A stretch of 64,000 nucleotides of DNA, from NCBI RefSeq assembly GCF_042665195.1, contig NZ_JBHTBW010000004.1, positions 15,245-79,244 on the forward strand, given 5' to 3'. This stretch comes from Laceyella putida (GTDB lineage: Bacteria > Bacillota > Bacilli > Thermoactinomycetales > Thermoactinomycetaceae). Made by a program: the position numbers and the translations under genes. The notes under the pieces are model-generated. The model was not told the DNA's origin and searched no databases. It worked only from the letters and a program-made list of their open reading frames with translations. Within the stretch, counting starts at the first letter, position 1. Each line of letters begins with the position of its first letter. Of this stretch, positions 49,257 to 57,613 are shown one piece after another.

Positions 49257-49288
49257 ATTGCACAAGATATTGAACGGATATGTGCAAT
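49257..49288. promoter_or_regulatory. Upstream activating palindrome for the sigma-54 activator
   Basis: ATTGCACA (49257-49264) and TGTGCAAT (49281-49288) are perfect 8-base arms with a 16-base centre, about 40-70 bases upstream of the -24 element. This is the expected place for an enhancer-binding site. A TATAAT on the minus strand near 49244-49249 may be the activator's own -10. Confidence 0.65.
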
Positions 49289-49327
49289 GTAGTGGAAAAA
49301 TGGTGGCAAAACTCCATATAAACAAAG

Positions 49328-49344
49328 TTGGTATGATTTTTGCT
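49328..49344 (+). promoter_or_regulatory. Sigma-54 (-24/-12) promoter of proline dehydrogenase
   Basis: TTGGTATGATTTTTGCT carries the invariant GG (49330-49331) and GC (49342-49343) ten bases apart, as required for sigma-54. It lies about 45 bases before the start codon and is paired with the divergent enhancer-binding protein. Confidence 0.85.
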
Positions 49345-49388
49345 TTATTGTTTATTACTAAAAAGCAAAGGCACAGGGGGAGATTGCG

Positions 49389-50309
49389 ATGGAACAATTG
49401 ATGCGGGATGTGTTACTATTTTTGTCCAAAAACAAAATGGCCAACAAGGCGGCGAAGAAATGGGGACTTCGCTTTGGGGCCAGTCGGTTTGTGGCGGGTG
49501 AGACAATCAAGTCGGCGATTGAAACCGTGAAAAGGTTGAATGAGCAAGGCATCGTGGCGACACTGGATCATTTGGGTGAGTTTGTGTTCAGCGAAGAAGA
49601 GGCGATTGAGTCGGCCGATTATTGCATCCGTACCTTGGAAGCGATTGCAGAATCGGGAGTGAACTCCAATCTGTCACTGAAGATGACGCAACTGGGCCTG
49701 GATATCTCCAAAGAGTTGTGCATGAAGAATATGCGCCGGATTCTCGATTGCGCCAAACGCCTGAATAACTTTGTGCGCATCGACATGGAAGATTACGCGC
49801 ATAATGAAGTCACCATGGACATCTTCAAAGAATTGCGGACGGAATACGGCGAAACGGTTGGGTTGGTTGTGCAGGCGTACTTGTACAAAGTGGAACGGGA
49901 TATCGATGAATTGAATCAGTTCAAGCCCAATTTGCGGCTCGTGAAAGGCGCGTATAAAGAATCACCGGAAGTGGCATTTCCGAACAAAGAAGATGTGGAC
50001 CGCAACTTCATCAAGATCATTGAGAAACATCTGCTCTACGGCAATTATGCGGCGATTGCCACGCATGACGAAAAAGTGATTGAACATGTGAAGAAATTTG
50101 TGAAAGAGCACAACATCCCCAATTCCCAATTTGAGTTCCAGATGCTGTATGGAATTCGCGTGCAAATGCAACAAGAGCTGGCCAAAGAAGGCTACACGAT
50201 GCGCGTCTATGTGCCTTACGGAAATGATTGGTATGGCTATTTCATGCGTCGCTTGGCCGAGCGTCCGGCCAACGTGGCCTTTGTGTTGAAGTCCATGTTC
50301 AAGAAATGA
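49389..50309 (+). CDS. putB: Proline dehydrogenase (flavoenzyme)
   Basis: 306 aa, a single-domain bacterial ProDH (about 303 in B. subtilis). It oxidises L-proline to delta-1-pyrroline-5-carboxylate with FAD. Barrel motifs are VATLDHLGEFVFSEEEAIES, NLSLKMTQLGLDIS, FVRIDMEDYAHNEVT, GLVVQAYLYKVERDIDEL, RLVKGAYKESPEVAF, FEFQMLYGIR, and the C-terminal VYVPYGNDWYGYFMRRLAER with the proline-binding Y-x-x-R-R-x-x-E. It is controlled by the -24/-12 promoter upstream. The P5C dehydrogenase is not in the window. Confidence 0.95.
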   Translation: MEQLMRDVLLFLSKNKMANKAAKKWGLRFGASRFVAGETIKSAIETVKRLNEQGIVATLDHLGEFVFSEEEAIESADYCIRTLEAIAESGVNSNLSLKMTQLGLDISKELCMKNMRRILDCAKRLNNFVRIDMEDYAHNEVTMDIFKELRTEYGETVGLVVQAYLYKVERDIDELNQFKPNLRLVKGAYKESPEVAFPNKEDVDRNFIKIIEKHLLYGNYAAIATHDEKVIEHVKKFVKEHNIPNSQFEFQMLYGIRVQMQQELAKEGYTMRVYVPYGNDWYGYFMRRLAERPANVAFVLKSMFKK

Positions 50310-50323
50310 TGACGGTGGATGGG

Positions 50324-50360
50324 AAAGAGGCATGCCGAACCGGCATGCCTCTTTCTGTTT
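50324..50360 (+). terminator. Terminator of putB
   Basis: Perfect 14-bp stem AAAGAGGCATGCCG / CGGCATGCCTCTTT with an AAC loop, then CTGTTT. Confidence 0.85.
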
Positions 50361-50420
50361 AAAATAAACGGAGCCTTTGGTATCATGGATGGGGAAAGAC
50401 ATAAAAGAGGAGATTATCTC

Positions 50421-51323
50421 ATGGATCGAATTCAACTCGCTGCCGATCTCTCTTTTTCCAGAATCATTCAAGGTCTGTGGCGCTTGGTGGACTGGAAACA
50501 GTCCAAGGAAGAAACCCTTGCCTTGATCGAATTTTGTTTGGACAAGGGGATTACGACGTTTGATCATGCCGATATTTATGGGAATTACACATGTGAGTCC
50601 TTGTTTGGTGAAGCGTTGGCGTTGAAGCCGTCCTTGCGCCAAAAAATGGAACTTGTGACCAAATGCGGGATTGTCCTGCCATCGGCCAATCGCCCACACC
50701 ATCGGTCCCACCATTACAATACGCGCAAAGAGCATATCATCCGATCGGTTGAACAGTCCCTGAAGAATTTTGGCACCGATACCATTGATGTGCTCTTGAT
50801 CCACCGCCCTGATCCTTGCATGGACCCGGAGCAAGTGGCCGAGGCGTTTGATCAACTGAAGCGGGAGGGCAAAGTTCGTTATTTTGGGGTATCCAACTTT
50901 AAGCGTCACCAGTTCAATATGTTGCAATCCTATCTGGATTTTCCACTTGTCACCAATCAGATTGAGGTTTCGGCATACCAGCTGGAGAATGTGGAAGACG
51001 GCACCCTGAATCATTGTTTGGAAAAGCGCATTCCACCGATGGTATGGTCCCCGCTGGCGGGGGGAAAGATCTTTGACGCCCGGGATGAGAAAGCGGTTCG
51101 CCTGCGTGACACGCTTGCCAATGTTGCGTCGCAGATCGGGGCGGACGGGATCGATGAAGTCTTGTATGCGTGGCTGTTAAACCATCCGGCGAAGATGATG
51201 CCGATCGTCGGTTCGGGAAAACAGGAGCGAATCGGGAAGGCGGTTCAAGCGTTAACCCATACATTGACGTTGGATCAATGGTTTGAGATCTTGCATGCCT
51301 CAATGGGGCATGAAGTCCCGTAA
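50421..51323 (+). CDS. Aldo/keto reductase, YdhF-like
   Basis: 300 aa from ATG 50421, behind AGAGGAG. TIM-barrel AKR with catalytic Asp and Tyr in TTFDHADIYGNYTCE, Lys in LVTKCGIV and His in VLLIHRPDPCMDP. The NADPH-binding end is MPIVGSGKQERIGKAVQAL. It resembles E. coli YdhF and B. subtilis YcsN, whose natural substrates are not established. It is a separate lineage from the broken reductase at 41495. Confidence 0.9.
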   Translation: MDRIQLAADLSFSRIIQGLWRLVDWKQSKEETLALIEFCLDKGITTFDHADIYGNYTCESLFGEALALKPSLRQKMELVTKCGIVLPSANRPHHRSHHYNTRKEHIIRSVEQSLKNFGTDTIDVLLIHRPDPCMDPEQVAEAFDQLKREGKVRYFGVSNFKRHQFNMLQSYLDFPLVTNQIEVSAYQLENVEDGTLNHCLEKRIPPMVWSPLAGGKIFDARDEKAVRLRDTLANVASQIGADGIDEVLYAWLLNHPAKMMPIVGSGKQERIGKAVQALTHTLTLDQWFEILHASMGHEVP

Positions 51324-51327
51324 TAGC

Positions 51328-51370
51328 AAAAAAGGCCAAAGGGAGAGAAAACGTCCCTTTGGGCTTTTTT
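51328..51370. terminator. Bidirectional terminator
   Basis: AAAAAAGGCCAAAGGGA / TCCCTTTGGGCTTTTTT arms. It serves the reductase gene and the convergent 81-aa gene. Confidence 0.9.
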
Positions 51371-51614
51371 ATGTAATGGTTGCATCTTCAAGATAGGAAC
51401 CATAGAGGTCATCAAACTTTCTCGACATGCCTTCCAGCATTTCGTACATGCGGTCAAACGTGAGCGGCTCGTCCAATGTGTAGGATGTATCCAACGCATC
51501 AAAATGATAATTATGTAGAATATCCCATACCTCCAAATGAACATCATGCTCCATGACAATATAAAAGAGCTTTAGATTGATCCTCTCTTTAAAGACAACA
51601 CCCAATACTTTCAT
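51369..51614 (-). CDS. 81-aa hypothetical protein
   Basis: ATG 51614 has AGGAGGAG before it, an excellent site. The protein MKVLGVVFKERINLKLFYIV... is acidic and soluble, with a hydrophobic beta-like start and a helical end (RMYEMLEGMSRKFDDLYGSY). Its stop lies inside the shared terminator. I do not recognise the family. Confidence 0.65.
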   Translation of the reverse strand: MKVLGVVFKERINLKLFYIVMEHDVHLEVWDILHNYHFDALDTSYTLDEPLTFDRMYEMLEGMSRKFDDLYGSYLEDATIT

Positions 51615-51909
51615 AAATGTCTCCTCCTACGATATACAAGAACCGATGATGATGACAATTTGCTATTGAGAGAAGTTTGTTTTTGGATATATATGATATA
51701 CATATATAATAACAGGATTACATTGCAAATGATTAGATAATATGTTGTTTTTTCGGTTATTTCGTTTATTTCGTTCATTTAAAGTTTATTTGCCTCTCTC
51801 GCGCATTGTGTTGAAGGAAAGCCCGTTGAGTTTAGACATGTTGTCTGATGTAATCGCTTTCTCTTGGTCTTATACTTAGTATTATCATACTGATTGTAAG
51901 GTGATAGCG

Positions 51910-53043
51910 ATGATAATTGGTGTACCCAAAGAAATAAAAAACAATGAAAATCGGGTCGGTTTGACGCCGGGTGGCGTAGCGACCTATATCAACCAAGGTC
52001 ATGAAGTGTGGGTGGAAACGGGCGCAGGTGTGGGAAGTGGATTCAGCGACCTTGACTACAAGGAAGCAGGTGCGAAAATCGTTTCCAGCGCAAAGGAAGC
52101 TTGGTCAGCCGATATGGTGATGAAAGTGAAAGAACCATTGGCTGAAGAGTACGCTTATTTCCGGGAAGGGCTTATCCTCTATACCTACCTGCACTTGGCG
52201 GCGGAGCCGGCGTTGACCCAAGCGTTGCTCGAAAAGAAAGTATCGGCCATTGCTTATGAAACCATTCAATTGGAGAATGGCTCGTTGCCACTCTTGACAC
52301 CGATGAGTGAAGTGGCCGGACGCATGTCGATCCAAATCGGCGCCCAATTCTTGGAGAAAGCGAAAGGCGGGAAAGGGGTATTGCTTGGGGGCGTGCCAGG
52401 GGTTCTGCCTGCGGAAGTGGTGATTGTCGGTGGTGGCATTGTGGGAACCAACGCCGCGAAAATGGCGCTGGGCTTTGGTGCCAGCGTGACCATTCTCGAC
52501 ATCAGCGCCGACCGTCTCCGCCAACTGGACGATCTGTTCCAAGGCCGAGTCAAAACATTGATGTCTAACCGTTACAATTTGGCCAATGCGGTCAGAAAAG
52601 CGGACTTGTTGATCGGGGCTGTGCTGATTCCGGGCGCACGCGCGCCAAGATTGGTGACGGAAGAAATGGTGAAAAGCATGGAACCGGGTTCAGTCATCGT
52701 GGATGTGGCGATCGACCAAGGCGGCTCCATCGAGACCATTGACCGCATCACCACCCATAGCAATCCGACTTATGAGAAACATGGCATCCTGCACTATGCC
52801 GTGGCCAATATCCCCGGTTCTGTCGCGCGCACTTCTACCTTGGCCCTTTCCAACGTGACTGTGCCGTATGGGTTGCAAATCGCCAATAAAGGGGTAAAGC
52901 AAGCGGTATTGGAAAACAAGGCCATTGCAAAAGGGGTGAACACCCTGGCGGGTGAATGTACTTGCCGTGCCGTGGCGGAAGCTCATGGCCTCTCCTTCCA
53001 AGATGTGGTTGAACTCCTTGAAAAAGAAATGGTGTACCATTAA
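51910..53043 (+). CDS. ald: Alanine dehydrogenase
   Basis: 377 aa from ATG 51910 behind AAGGTGAT. It oxidises L-alanine to pyruvate and ammonia with NAD. Motifs: IGVPKEIKNNENRVGLTPGG at the N-terminus, the substrate Lys in VMKVKEPL (about 74), His in YTYLHLAAEP (about 96), the NAD loop VVIVGGGIVGTNAA (about 168), and the C-terminal region ANIPGSVARTSTLALSNVTV. It is monocistronic. In Bacillales it is often induced in sporulation or on alanine. Confidence 0.95.
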   Translation: MIIGVPKEIKNNENRVGLTPGGVATYINQGHEVWVETGAGVGSGFSDLDYKEAGAKIVSSAKEAWSADMVMKVKEPLAEEYAYFREGLILYTYLHLAAEPALTQALLEKKVSAIAYETIQLENGSLPLLTPMSEVAGRMSIQIGAQFLEKAKGGKGVLLGGVPGVLPAEVVIVGGGIVGTNAAKMALGFGASVTILDISADRLRQLDDLFQGRVKTLMSNRYNLANAVRKADLLIGAVLIPGARAPRLVTEEMVKSMEPGSVIVDVAIDQGGSIETIDRITTHSNPTYEKHGILHYAVANIPGSVARTSTLALSNVTVPYGLQIANKGVKQAVLENKAIAKGVNTLAGECTCRAVAEAHGLSFQDVVELLEKEMVYH

Positions 53044-53067
53044 GAGCCTATGATGGGCTCTTTTTTC
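53042..53067 (+). terminator. Terminator of ald
   Basis: AAGAGCC / GGCTCTT stem directly after the stop, followed by TTTTTT. Confidence 0.85.
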
Positions 53068-53139
53068 TGTGAAAGAATGGTTGTTACCAACGATTTCCTC
53101 CATATTTGTGTCGTAAAGTGATAACCGTTTTTAATAGGG

Positions 53140-53420
53140 GTAAGTAGTGAAGCAGGGAGCCGGGCGTCAAGGACGACACCAACTCCCCCCTCCCGAACCG
53201 TACGTGCATCTTTCGATGCAAACGGCTCTCCAGGAACACCGCGATTCTTTTGCAGTACTTCAAGCCGATCTAGGGCTTTGTGGTTCATCCGAACCACCCC
53301 ATCGGTTTTGAAGTGAGTTCCCTGTGACCCTTTCCCATGTCCCATCCGTTAGAATGAGCGTTTTTACGCCATTGGCACAATCGACCACAGCGCTTTCCGT
53401 ACATCTAGCTAAGCTGAAAA
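53140..53420 (-). mobile_element. Group II intron fragment
   Basis: On the minus strand, GGAGAGCCGTTTGCATCGAA, then GATGCACGTACGGTTCGGGA, is the well-known conserved stem upstream of the maturase ORF in bacterial group II introns. It is preceded by AACTCACTTCAAAACCGATG and other intron-like sequence. Neither a reverse-transcriptase ORF nor domains V/VI are seen, so this is a truncated 5-prime piece. The open frame through it (101 codons from 53345) is a by-product of intron sequence. Confidence 0.6.
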
Positions 53421-53491
53421 AAGGATTAATCTGGTTTAGGTGTTGACAGTTTCGTTGATATCAGCTTGATAGCGATGGGTCGGGACCCCGT

Positions 53492-54151
53492 TTAGTACAA
53501 TTGTACGGAAGAAGCTTGATTATCCCATGTGCCTTGAAAAGGTTTCTGCGGATCGAGAAGATATTCATTAAGGTTGATCGTTTCTGCGCATCTGGAAGGG
53601 GCAAAAGTTAACGTGCGGTCAGAGAAATGTTCACCTTCGTAAATCGTAGTAACACCCATGCAAGAAGGAGTCAATGAACTGATGCGATTGTCCCAACCAA
53701 ATTCAGCCAATACCGGGATACCAACAGGGGCGTCACTGGCAAGGATGTATTTTTCCCCCAGACCATGCAAATCCTCATATAAATCGGCTTGATAAACGCC
53801 AGGAACTCCTTTCTGCGTCTTTGTTGACTGTTTGAACGGATGCTCTTTCAACCATTGTTCGGCTTTTTCATTCGTTGTAAACCCGAAGAGCAGAGGCTTT
53901 CCTTCTTGGTTGTTTTTCCCGGTAACAATCGTCGCCTTAATGGTGATTTTTTTACCCAACGCGACGGCTTCTGTTTTGGTTACTTTTTTTCCATCAATCA
54001 TGACAAATTGTTGCAAGTAGGTAAGTTGCTTTTTGACCACTTCTGAATTGTTTGTGGAGGCATTGGAGGCGCTAGGGGCAATAAGAGAAGTGGCCGTCAA
54101 AACAAAAGAACATACGGCAGCAGTAAAAAGGTGTTTCCGTGTCGGATTCAT
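53492..54151 (-). CDS. Secreted beta/gamma-crystallin-domain protein
   Basis: 219 aa. Signal peptide (MNPTRKHLFTAAVCSFVLTA... cleaved near SNA, about residue 31), a 70-residue linker domain with FGFTTNEKAEQWLKEHPF, then two Greek-key motifs: ADLYEDLHGLGEKYIL...GWDNRISSL and TTIYEGEHFSDRTLTF...TWDNQASSV. Both carry the Ca2+-binding D-N-x-x-S-S signature. Two Cys (in SCMG and SRCA) may form a disulfide. Bacterial relatives bind calcium in the envelope or spore. A long imperfect palindrome lies upstream at 54288. Confidence 0.8.
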   Translation of the reverse strand: MNPTRKHLFTAAVCSFVLTATSLIAPSASNASTNNSEVVKKQLTYLQQFVMIDGKKVTKTEAVALGKKITIKATIVTGKNNQEGKPLLFGFTTNEKAEQWLKEHPFKQSTKTQKGVPGVYQADLYEDLHGLGEKYILASDAPVGIPVLAEFGWDNRISSLTPSCMGVTTIYEGEHFSDRTLTFAPSRCAETINLNEYLLDPQKPFQGTWDNQASSVQLY

Positions 54152-54287
54152 TTTTTATCCTCCCGTTTCTCTGTGGGATCCAATCCACTTCAGAATAGAT
54201 GTTTGAAAGATAGGACCTGATGACATGAGTGTCCCAATAAGCCTTATAGGCGAATGTTCTGATCACCCCCTTCAATGAAGCGTAATG

Positions 54288-54315
54288 CATATATGTTGTT
54301 ATACGACATATAATG
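54288..54315. promoter_or_regulatory. Imperfect palindrome with TATGT-N-ACATA arms
   Basis: TATGTTG / CGACATA around TTATA, inside a longer near-palindrome GCATATATGTTG...ACATATAATGC. ATGT/ACAT arms are typical of PadR-family operators, and a padR gene is nearby. ACATATGT also occurs at 55489-55496, upstream of padR. A shared PadR site for the crystallin gene is inferred. Confidence 0.45.
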
Positions 54316-54406
54316 CAGAGCGAATCAACAAGTAGGTAGCTCTATAGAGAGGGGTACGATCTTTTGATTGAAAATGCCCCTTATTGGGGGACAGATGCAT
54401 ACCCTT

Positions 54407-55126
54407 TTACTCAAAGCTGGACTTGCGCATGCTCTTATTCAGTTTGTTTCGCATCGCATCAACGCCTTGATAAAGGAAATAGCCGACGACATATCCAGCT
54501 AGATGCTGATTGATTAATCCTGAATCATAAGGCGTTATGTTCATTAAATAAGCGAACATATGCAATGATTGGAAAATAACAAGACTTGTCAGAAGGTTGA
54601 ATTGAAAACTTTTTCGCGACACCGCGGTCATAAGAAAACCCAGGGGAATATACGTCAACGACAAAAAAAATAATAAACTAAATATATTGGTTATATTTTG
54701 GCTATGAACCAAATGATACACGATTTCAAAAAAATCGTTCAGGGGATTCAAGTCATACGTGCAGCCATACTTGCCTATGTGACAAAAGGGCTGACCATAT
54801 CTTATAAGATGTCTTTGAATCGGACTGATAAAGTAGTCATAGAGATACCAACCCACATACATAACCAACACTGACCAAAGCAGGATATTCTTCCATCGGT
54901 AAAATGGATTCATACTTTTCTGCAGTTGGGGCGCCAATTCCGAAGCTTGGCCAAACTCATTGATCGCCAGTTGAATAGCCTCTTTTTCTGTAAGCCCTTG
55001 TTTGAGATAATCAAGTTTACACAATAGCAAATGATCATAAAACTCCTGGGCCAGCTCCTCTTTCTCCCGCGTCGACCCGTCGATCCCCATCAGGATACTC
55101 TCCACATAACCCTGGAATTCTTTCAT
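54407..55126 (-). CDS. HAAS-domain (DUF1700-like) membrane protein
   Basis: 239 aa. The N-terminal cytoplasmic HAAS/permease-prefix domain (about 1-70: YVESILMGIDGSTREKEELA, DYLKQGLTEKEAIQLAINEF) is the module that commonly pairs with PadR regulators. About five membrane helices follow (TM1 WKNILLWSVLVMYVGWYLYD), ending in a VanZ-like turn (LINQHLAGYVVGYFLYQG). It overlaps padR by one base. It is thought to be a membrane sensor or effector of the PadR switch; the exact job is unknown. Confidence 0.8.
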   Translation of the reverse strand: MKEFQGYVESILMGIDGSTREKEELAQEFYDHLLLCKLDYLKQGLTEKEAIQLAINEFGQASELAPQLQKSMNPFYRWKNILLWSVLVMYVGWYLYDYFISPIQRHLIRYGQPFCHIGKYGCTYDLNPLNDFFEIVYHLVHSQNITNIFSLLFFLSLTYIPLGFLMTAVSRKSFQFNLLTSLVIFQSLHMFAYLMNITPYDSGLINQHLAGYVVGYFLYQGVDAMRNKLNKSMRKSSFE

Positions 55127-55455
55127 TATGCCAATTCCCCTCTACATCGTTGGATTAAGATCGTTATCTGCTTCCAGGCATTCACTTTTTCATCCAACAC
55201 TTTCTTTCCTTTATCCGTGATGGAGTAAAACTTGCGTTGCACCCCTGTTTCAGGTGCGTCTACCCAGTAGGAAGCGAGATATCCCTTTTTCTCCAGACGC
55301 TTCAAGGCCGGATACAACGTTCCTTGTGTGATATGATAGCGATCGTCACTTTTTTGCTTAAGTGTCTGCATAATCTCATAGCCATAAGTATCCCGACGAT
55401 TAATGATGGAGAGAATCAGAATATCTACGCTCCCCTTCATCATTTCTTTGTCCAC
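55126..55455 (-). CDS. PadR-family transcriptional regulator
   Basis: 109 aa. Winged helix with GSVDILILSIINRRDTYGYE and TQGTLYPALKRLEKKGYLAS, then VQRKFYSITDKGKKVLDEKV. Such small PadR proteins (subfamily 2) regulate membrane or drug-resistance genes next to them and often their own promoter. It is co-transcribed with the HAAS-domain gene. ACATATGT at 55489-55496 is a candidate operator. Confidence 0.9.
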   Translation of the reverse strand: MDKEMMKGSVDILILSIINRRDTYGYEIMQTLKQKSDDRYHITQGTLYPALKRLEKKGYLASYWVDAPETGVQRKFYSITDKGKKVLDEKVNAWKQITILIQRCRGELA

Positions 55456-55921
55456 GGGGTTTCACCTCCCTAAATAGATAGTAACACAACATATGTCTTA
55501 ATGCAATATATAAAATCGCTATTTTGGGAGTTGTTTGAATAGTATTCTGATGTGGTCCCTCAAGGTCACTCAACCTTTAGATGGGAAGATGGAATTGAAG
55601 CCGGAAACTACTTGAAAATGAAGGGCCTCTGCGCCCTTTTACATTTTTTCTATCTATCGTGCCGCTTTAGGCCGTATCTCGTTGCGCCTAAAGAGGCCTT
55701 ATCATCTCCGCTCCATAAATGGAGCCTCACTGAAGTGACGTGAGTAAAGCAGCACCTAACCTTCAACCGAAAGGATTGGGGGACAATAGCATGGTGTGAA
55801 AAGGCACATCATGGAGGGGAATGGGCAACGCAGGGGGGTTCACTATCATTTCCGGGCAAATTCCCTTACAATGGAGTTATTGGACCGTTCCGGTACCAAT
55901 CTGTTCGCATTGGAGGTGATA
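55456..55921. other. Hairpin-rich leader before pucR
   Basis: Successive hairpins: AAGGGC/GCCCTT followed by TTACATTTTTT (near 55620-55650, terminator-like), CTTTAGGC/GCCTAAAG (about 55670-55694), GCTCCAT/ATGGAGC (55710-55725) and TCACT/AGTGA (55728-55739). No ORF with a ribosome site is convincing. It could be an attenuator or regulatory RNA on the plus strand, or repeat debris. Confidence 0.45.
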
Positions 55922-57523
55922 ATGATGAATAGTTTTGATTCCTTCACTGTCGCAGAGATGTTGAAGCGTCCCTTGTTTCAAAAGGCAAAAGTGATCGCGG
56001 GGCAGGGGGGCTTAAACCGGGCGGTACGTTGGGTTCACGTGCTGGAAATCATGGATGGTTCCTCTTATGTCAAAGGAGGGGAGCTTGTCCTGATGACAGG
56101 CGTGGGATTGGGTGAAGAAAAAGAGCTGAAGCTGGATTATGTGCGAGAGCTGGTTGAAAGCAAGGTGGCCGCTTTGTCGATTGAGATGGTACACGACTTT
56201 GTGGTCATTCCTGACGCAGTCAAGCAGTTCGCTGATGAGCAGCAGTTTCCGATTCTGATCTTTGAAGAGCCTGTCTCGTTCGTGGAGATTACGCAAGATA
56301 TCCATACACGTCTGATCGCCAGTCACCAAGATCAGCTGTTGTCGTTGGAGCGCATCTCGACCCAGTTTTTGCAATTGACTTTACAACCCCAAGGTCTCAA
56401 AAAAATCTTGCAACTTTTGCACAAGGAAACCGGGTTTGTGGTGTGGATCGAAGATTACCTCGGCAAAACGCTCATCTACCCCGAGACGGAAAAACCGCTG
56501 AAGAAACACAGCATCCATCGCCCCATCATGGTGTTGGATGTGAATATCGGGGATTTATATATCAGAACGACGCGCAAGTTGACCGAGTATCTGAACTTGA
56601 TCATTGATCGGGTCATGATCGCCATCGCCCAAGAATATTTGCGCCAATTTTTATTGGAAGAATGGGAGATGGAAGAAGGCAAGAAGTGGATGGTCGACTT
56701 GGTTGGCGGCAGACAAAGCGAAGTGCCGTCCAGCCTGTTGACGGTTGTGCAAAAAAGGAATGGCTGGGTGCTTTGCGCGATTAGCCAAGATGAGTGGCCT
56801 CCCGCCGATGAGAGCGGCATGGGGCGGGTGTTCTTAATGAAGCTGATCCGCATGATGCAACATTTGTTTGAGCAGAAAGGGATCAAAGGATGGGTGGCGC
56901 CAGTCGAAAACCGGTTGGCGATTATCCTGGCTGATCATCAAACCTTTGCCGCCGATCCGTTTATGGAACGGGTGGAAAAGGGGTTTCATTCCCTGTTTTC
57001 GCAATTTCGCCGTCTCCATCCCCAACTGATGTTCCGCTGGAAAGTCGGCATCAGCCATGTGTTTGATGATCTCGCCCAAATGCCTCAAGCCTGGGAGCAA
57101 GCGAGCTTGGCTTTGTCCATGGAAGAGATGCCTGAGGATTTCCAGGGCGGGAAGGTGGCGGACGCATCCCCCCATACTTTGATCCATTATGAGAAATTGC
57201 AGGCATGGCAACTGTTTTTGCACATGGACACTTCGGCGGTGCAAAGCTTTGTCGATCTTCATCTCGGACCGTTATTGAGATATGACGCCAAAAATAAAGC
57301 GAACCTTGTCCGTACCTTGGAGATCTATTTCCAAACGGGACTCCAAAAACAGCAAACCGCGAAGTGTTTGTTTATTCATAGACAAACCTTGTATTACCGG
57401 TTGGAACAGATCGCCGCCATGCTGGGGGACGATTGGGAATCGCCCGACCGGCGCCTCGCCTTGGAAATGGCCCTGTCCGGCTACCGGTTCCTGTTGGCGC
57501 GGAAAAAGAAAAGAGATTGGTAG
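55922..57523 (+). CDS. PucR-family transcriptional regulator
   Basis: 533 aa, starting at ATG 55922 or 55925 behind GGAGGTGAT. N-terminal PucR domain (about 1-125: TVAEMLKRPLFQKAKVIAGQ, GGELVLMTGVGLG), a GGDEF-like CdaR middle domain, and the C-terminal HTH_30 (about 470-525: LVRTLEIYFQTGLQKQQTAK, FIHRQTLYYRLEQI). Relatives control purine or amino-acid/GABA catabolism. The next gene is purU, so a link to nitrogen or one-carbon metabolism is possible. Confidence 0.9.
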   Translation: MMNSFDSFTVAEMLKRPLFQKAKVIAGQGGLNRAVRWVHVLEIMDGSSYVKGGELVLMTGVGLGEEKELKLDYVRELVESKVAALSIEMVHDFVVIPDAVKQFADEQQFPILIFEEPVSFVEITQDIHTRLIASHQDQLLSLERISTQFLQLTLQPQGLKKILQLLHKETGFVVWIEDYLGKTLIYPETEKPLKKHSIHRPIMVLDVNIGDLYIRTTRKLTEYLNLIIDRVMIAIAQEYLRQFLLEEWEMEEGKKWMVDLVGGRQSEVPSSLLTVVQKRNGWVLCAISQDEWPPADESGMGRVFLMKLIRMMQHLFEQKGIKGWVAPVENRLAIILADHQTFAADPFMERVEKGFHSLFSQFRRLHPQLMFRWKVGISHVFDDLAQMPQAWEQASLALSMEEMPEDFQGGKVADASPHTLIHYEKLQAWQLFLHMDTSAVQSFVDLHLGPLLRYDAKNKANLVRTLEIYFQTGLQKQQTAKCLFIHRQTLYYRLEQIAAMLGDDWESPDRRLALEMALSGYRFLLARKKKRDW

Positions 57524-57613
57524 CGCAGCAACCAGGGGAAAGTCCGGCGGACTGGGATGCGGTCTTTTCAACATATGTACCATACGTTTATGAGAAGGAG
57601 ACACCATGACACA

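Noticed and set aside
53040..53345. 101-codon minus ORF next to ald
   Set aside because: It is the translation of group II intron RNA sequence and overlaps the ald terminator; not a real protein.
55796..55921. N-terminal extension of PucR
   Set aside because: The frame is open, but GGAGGTGAT directly precedes ATG 55922/55925, where the conserved PucR domain begins.
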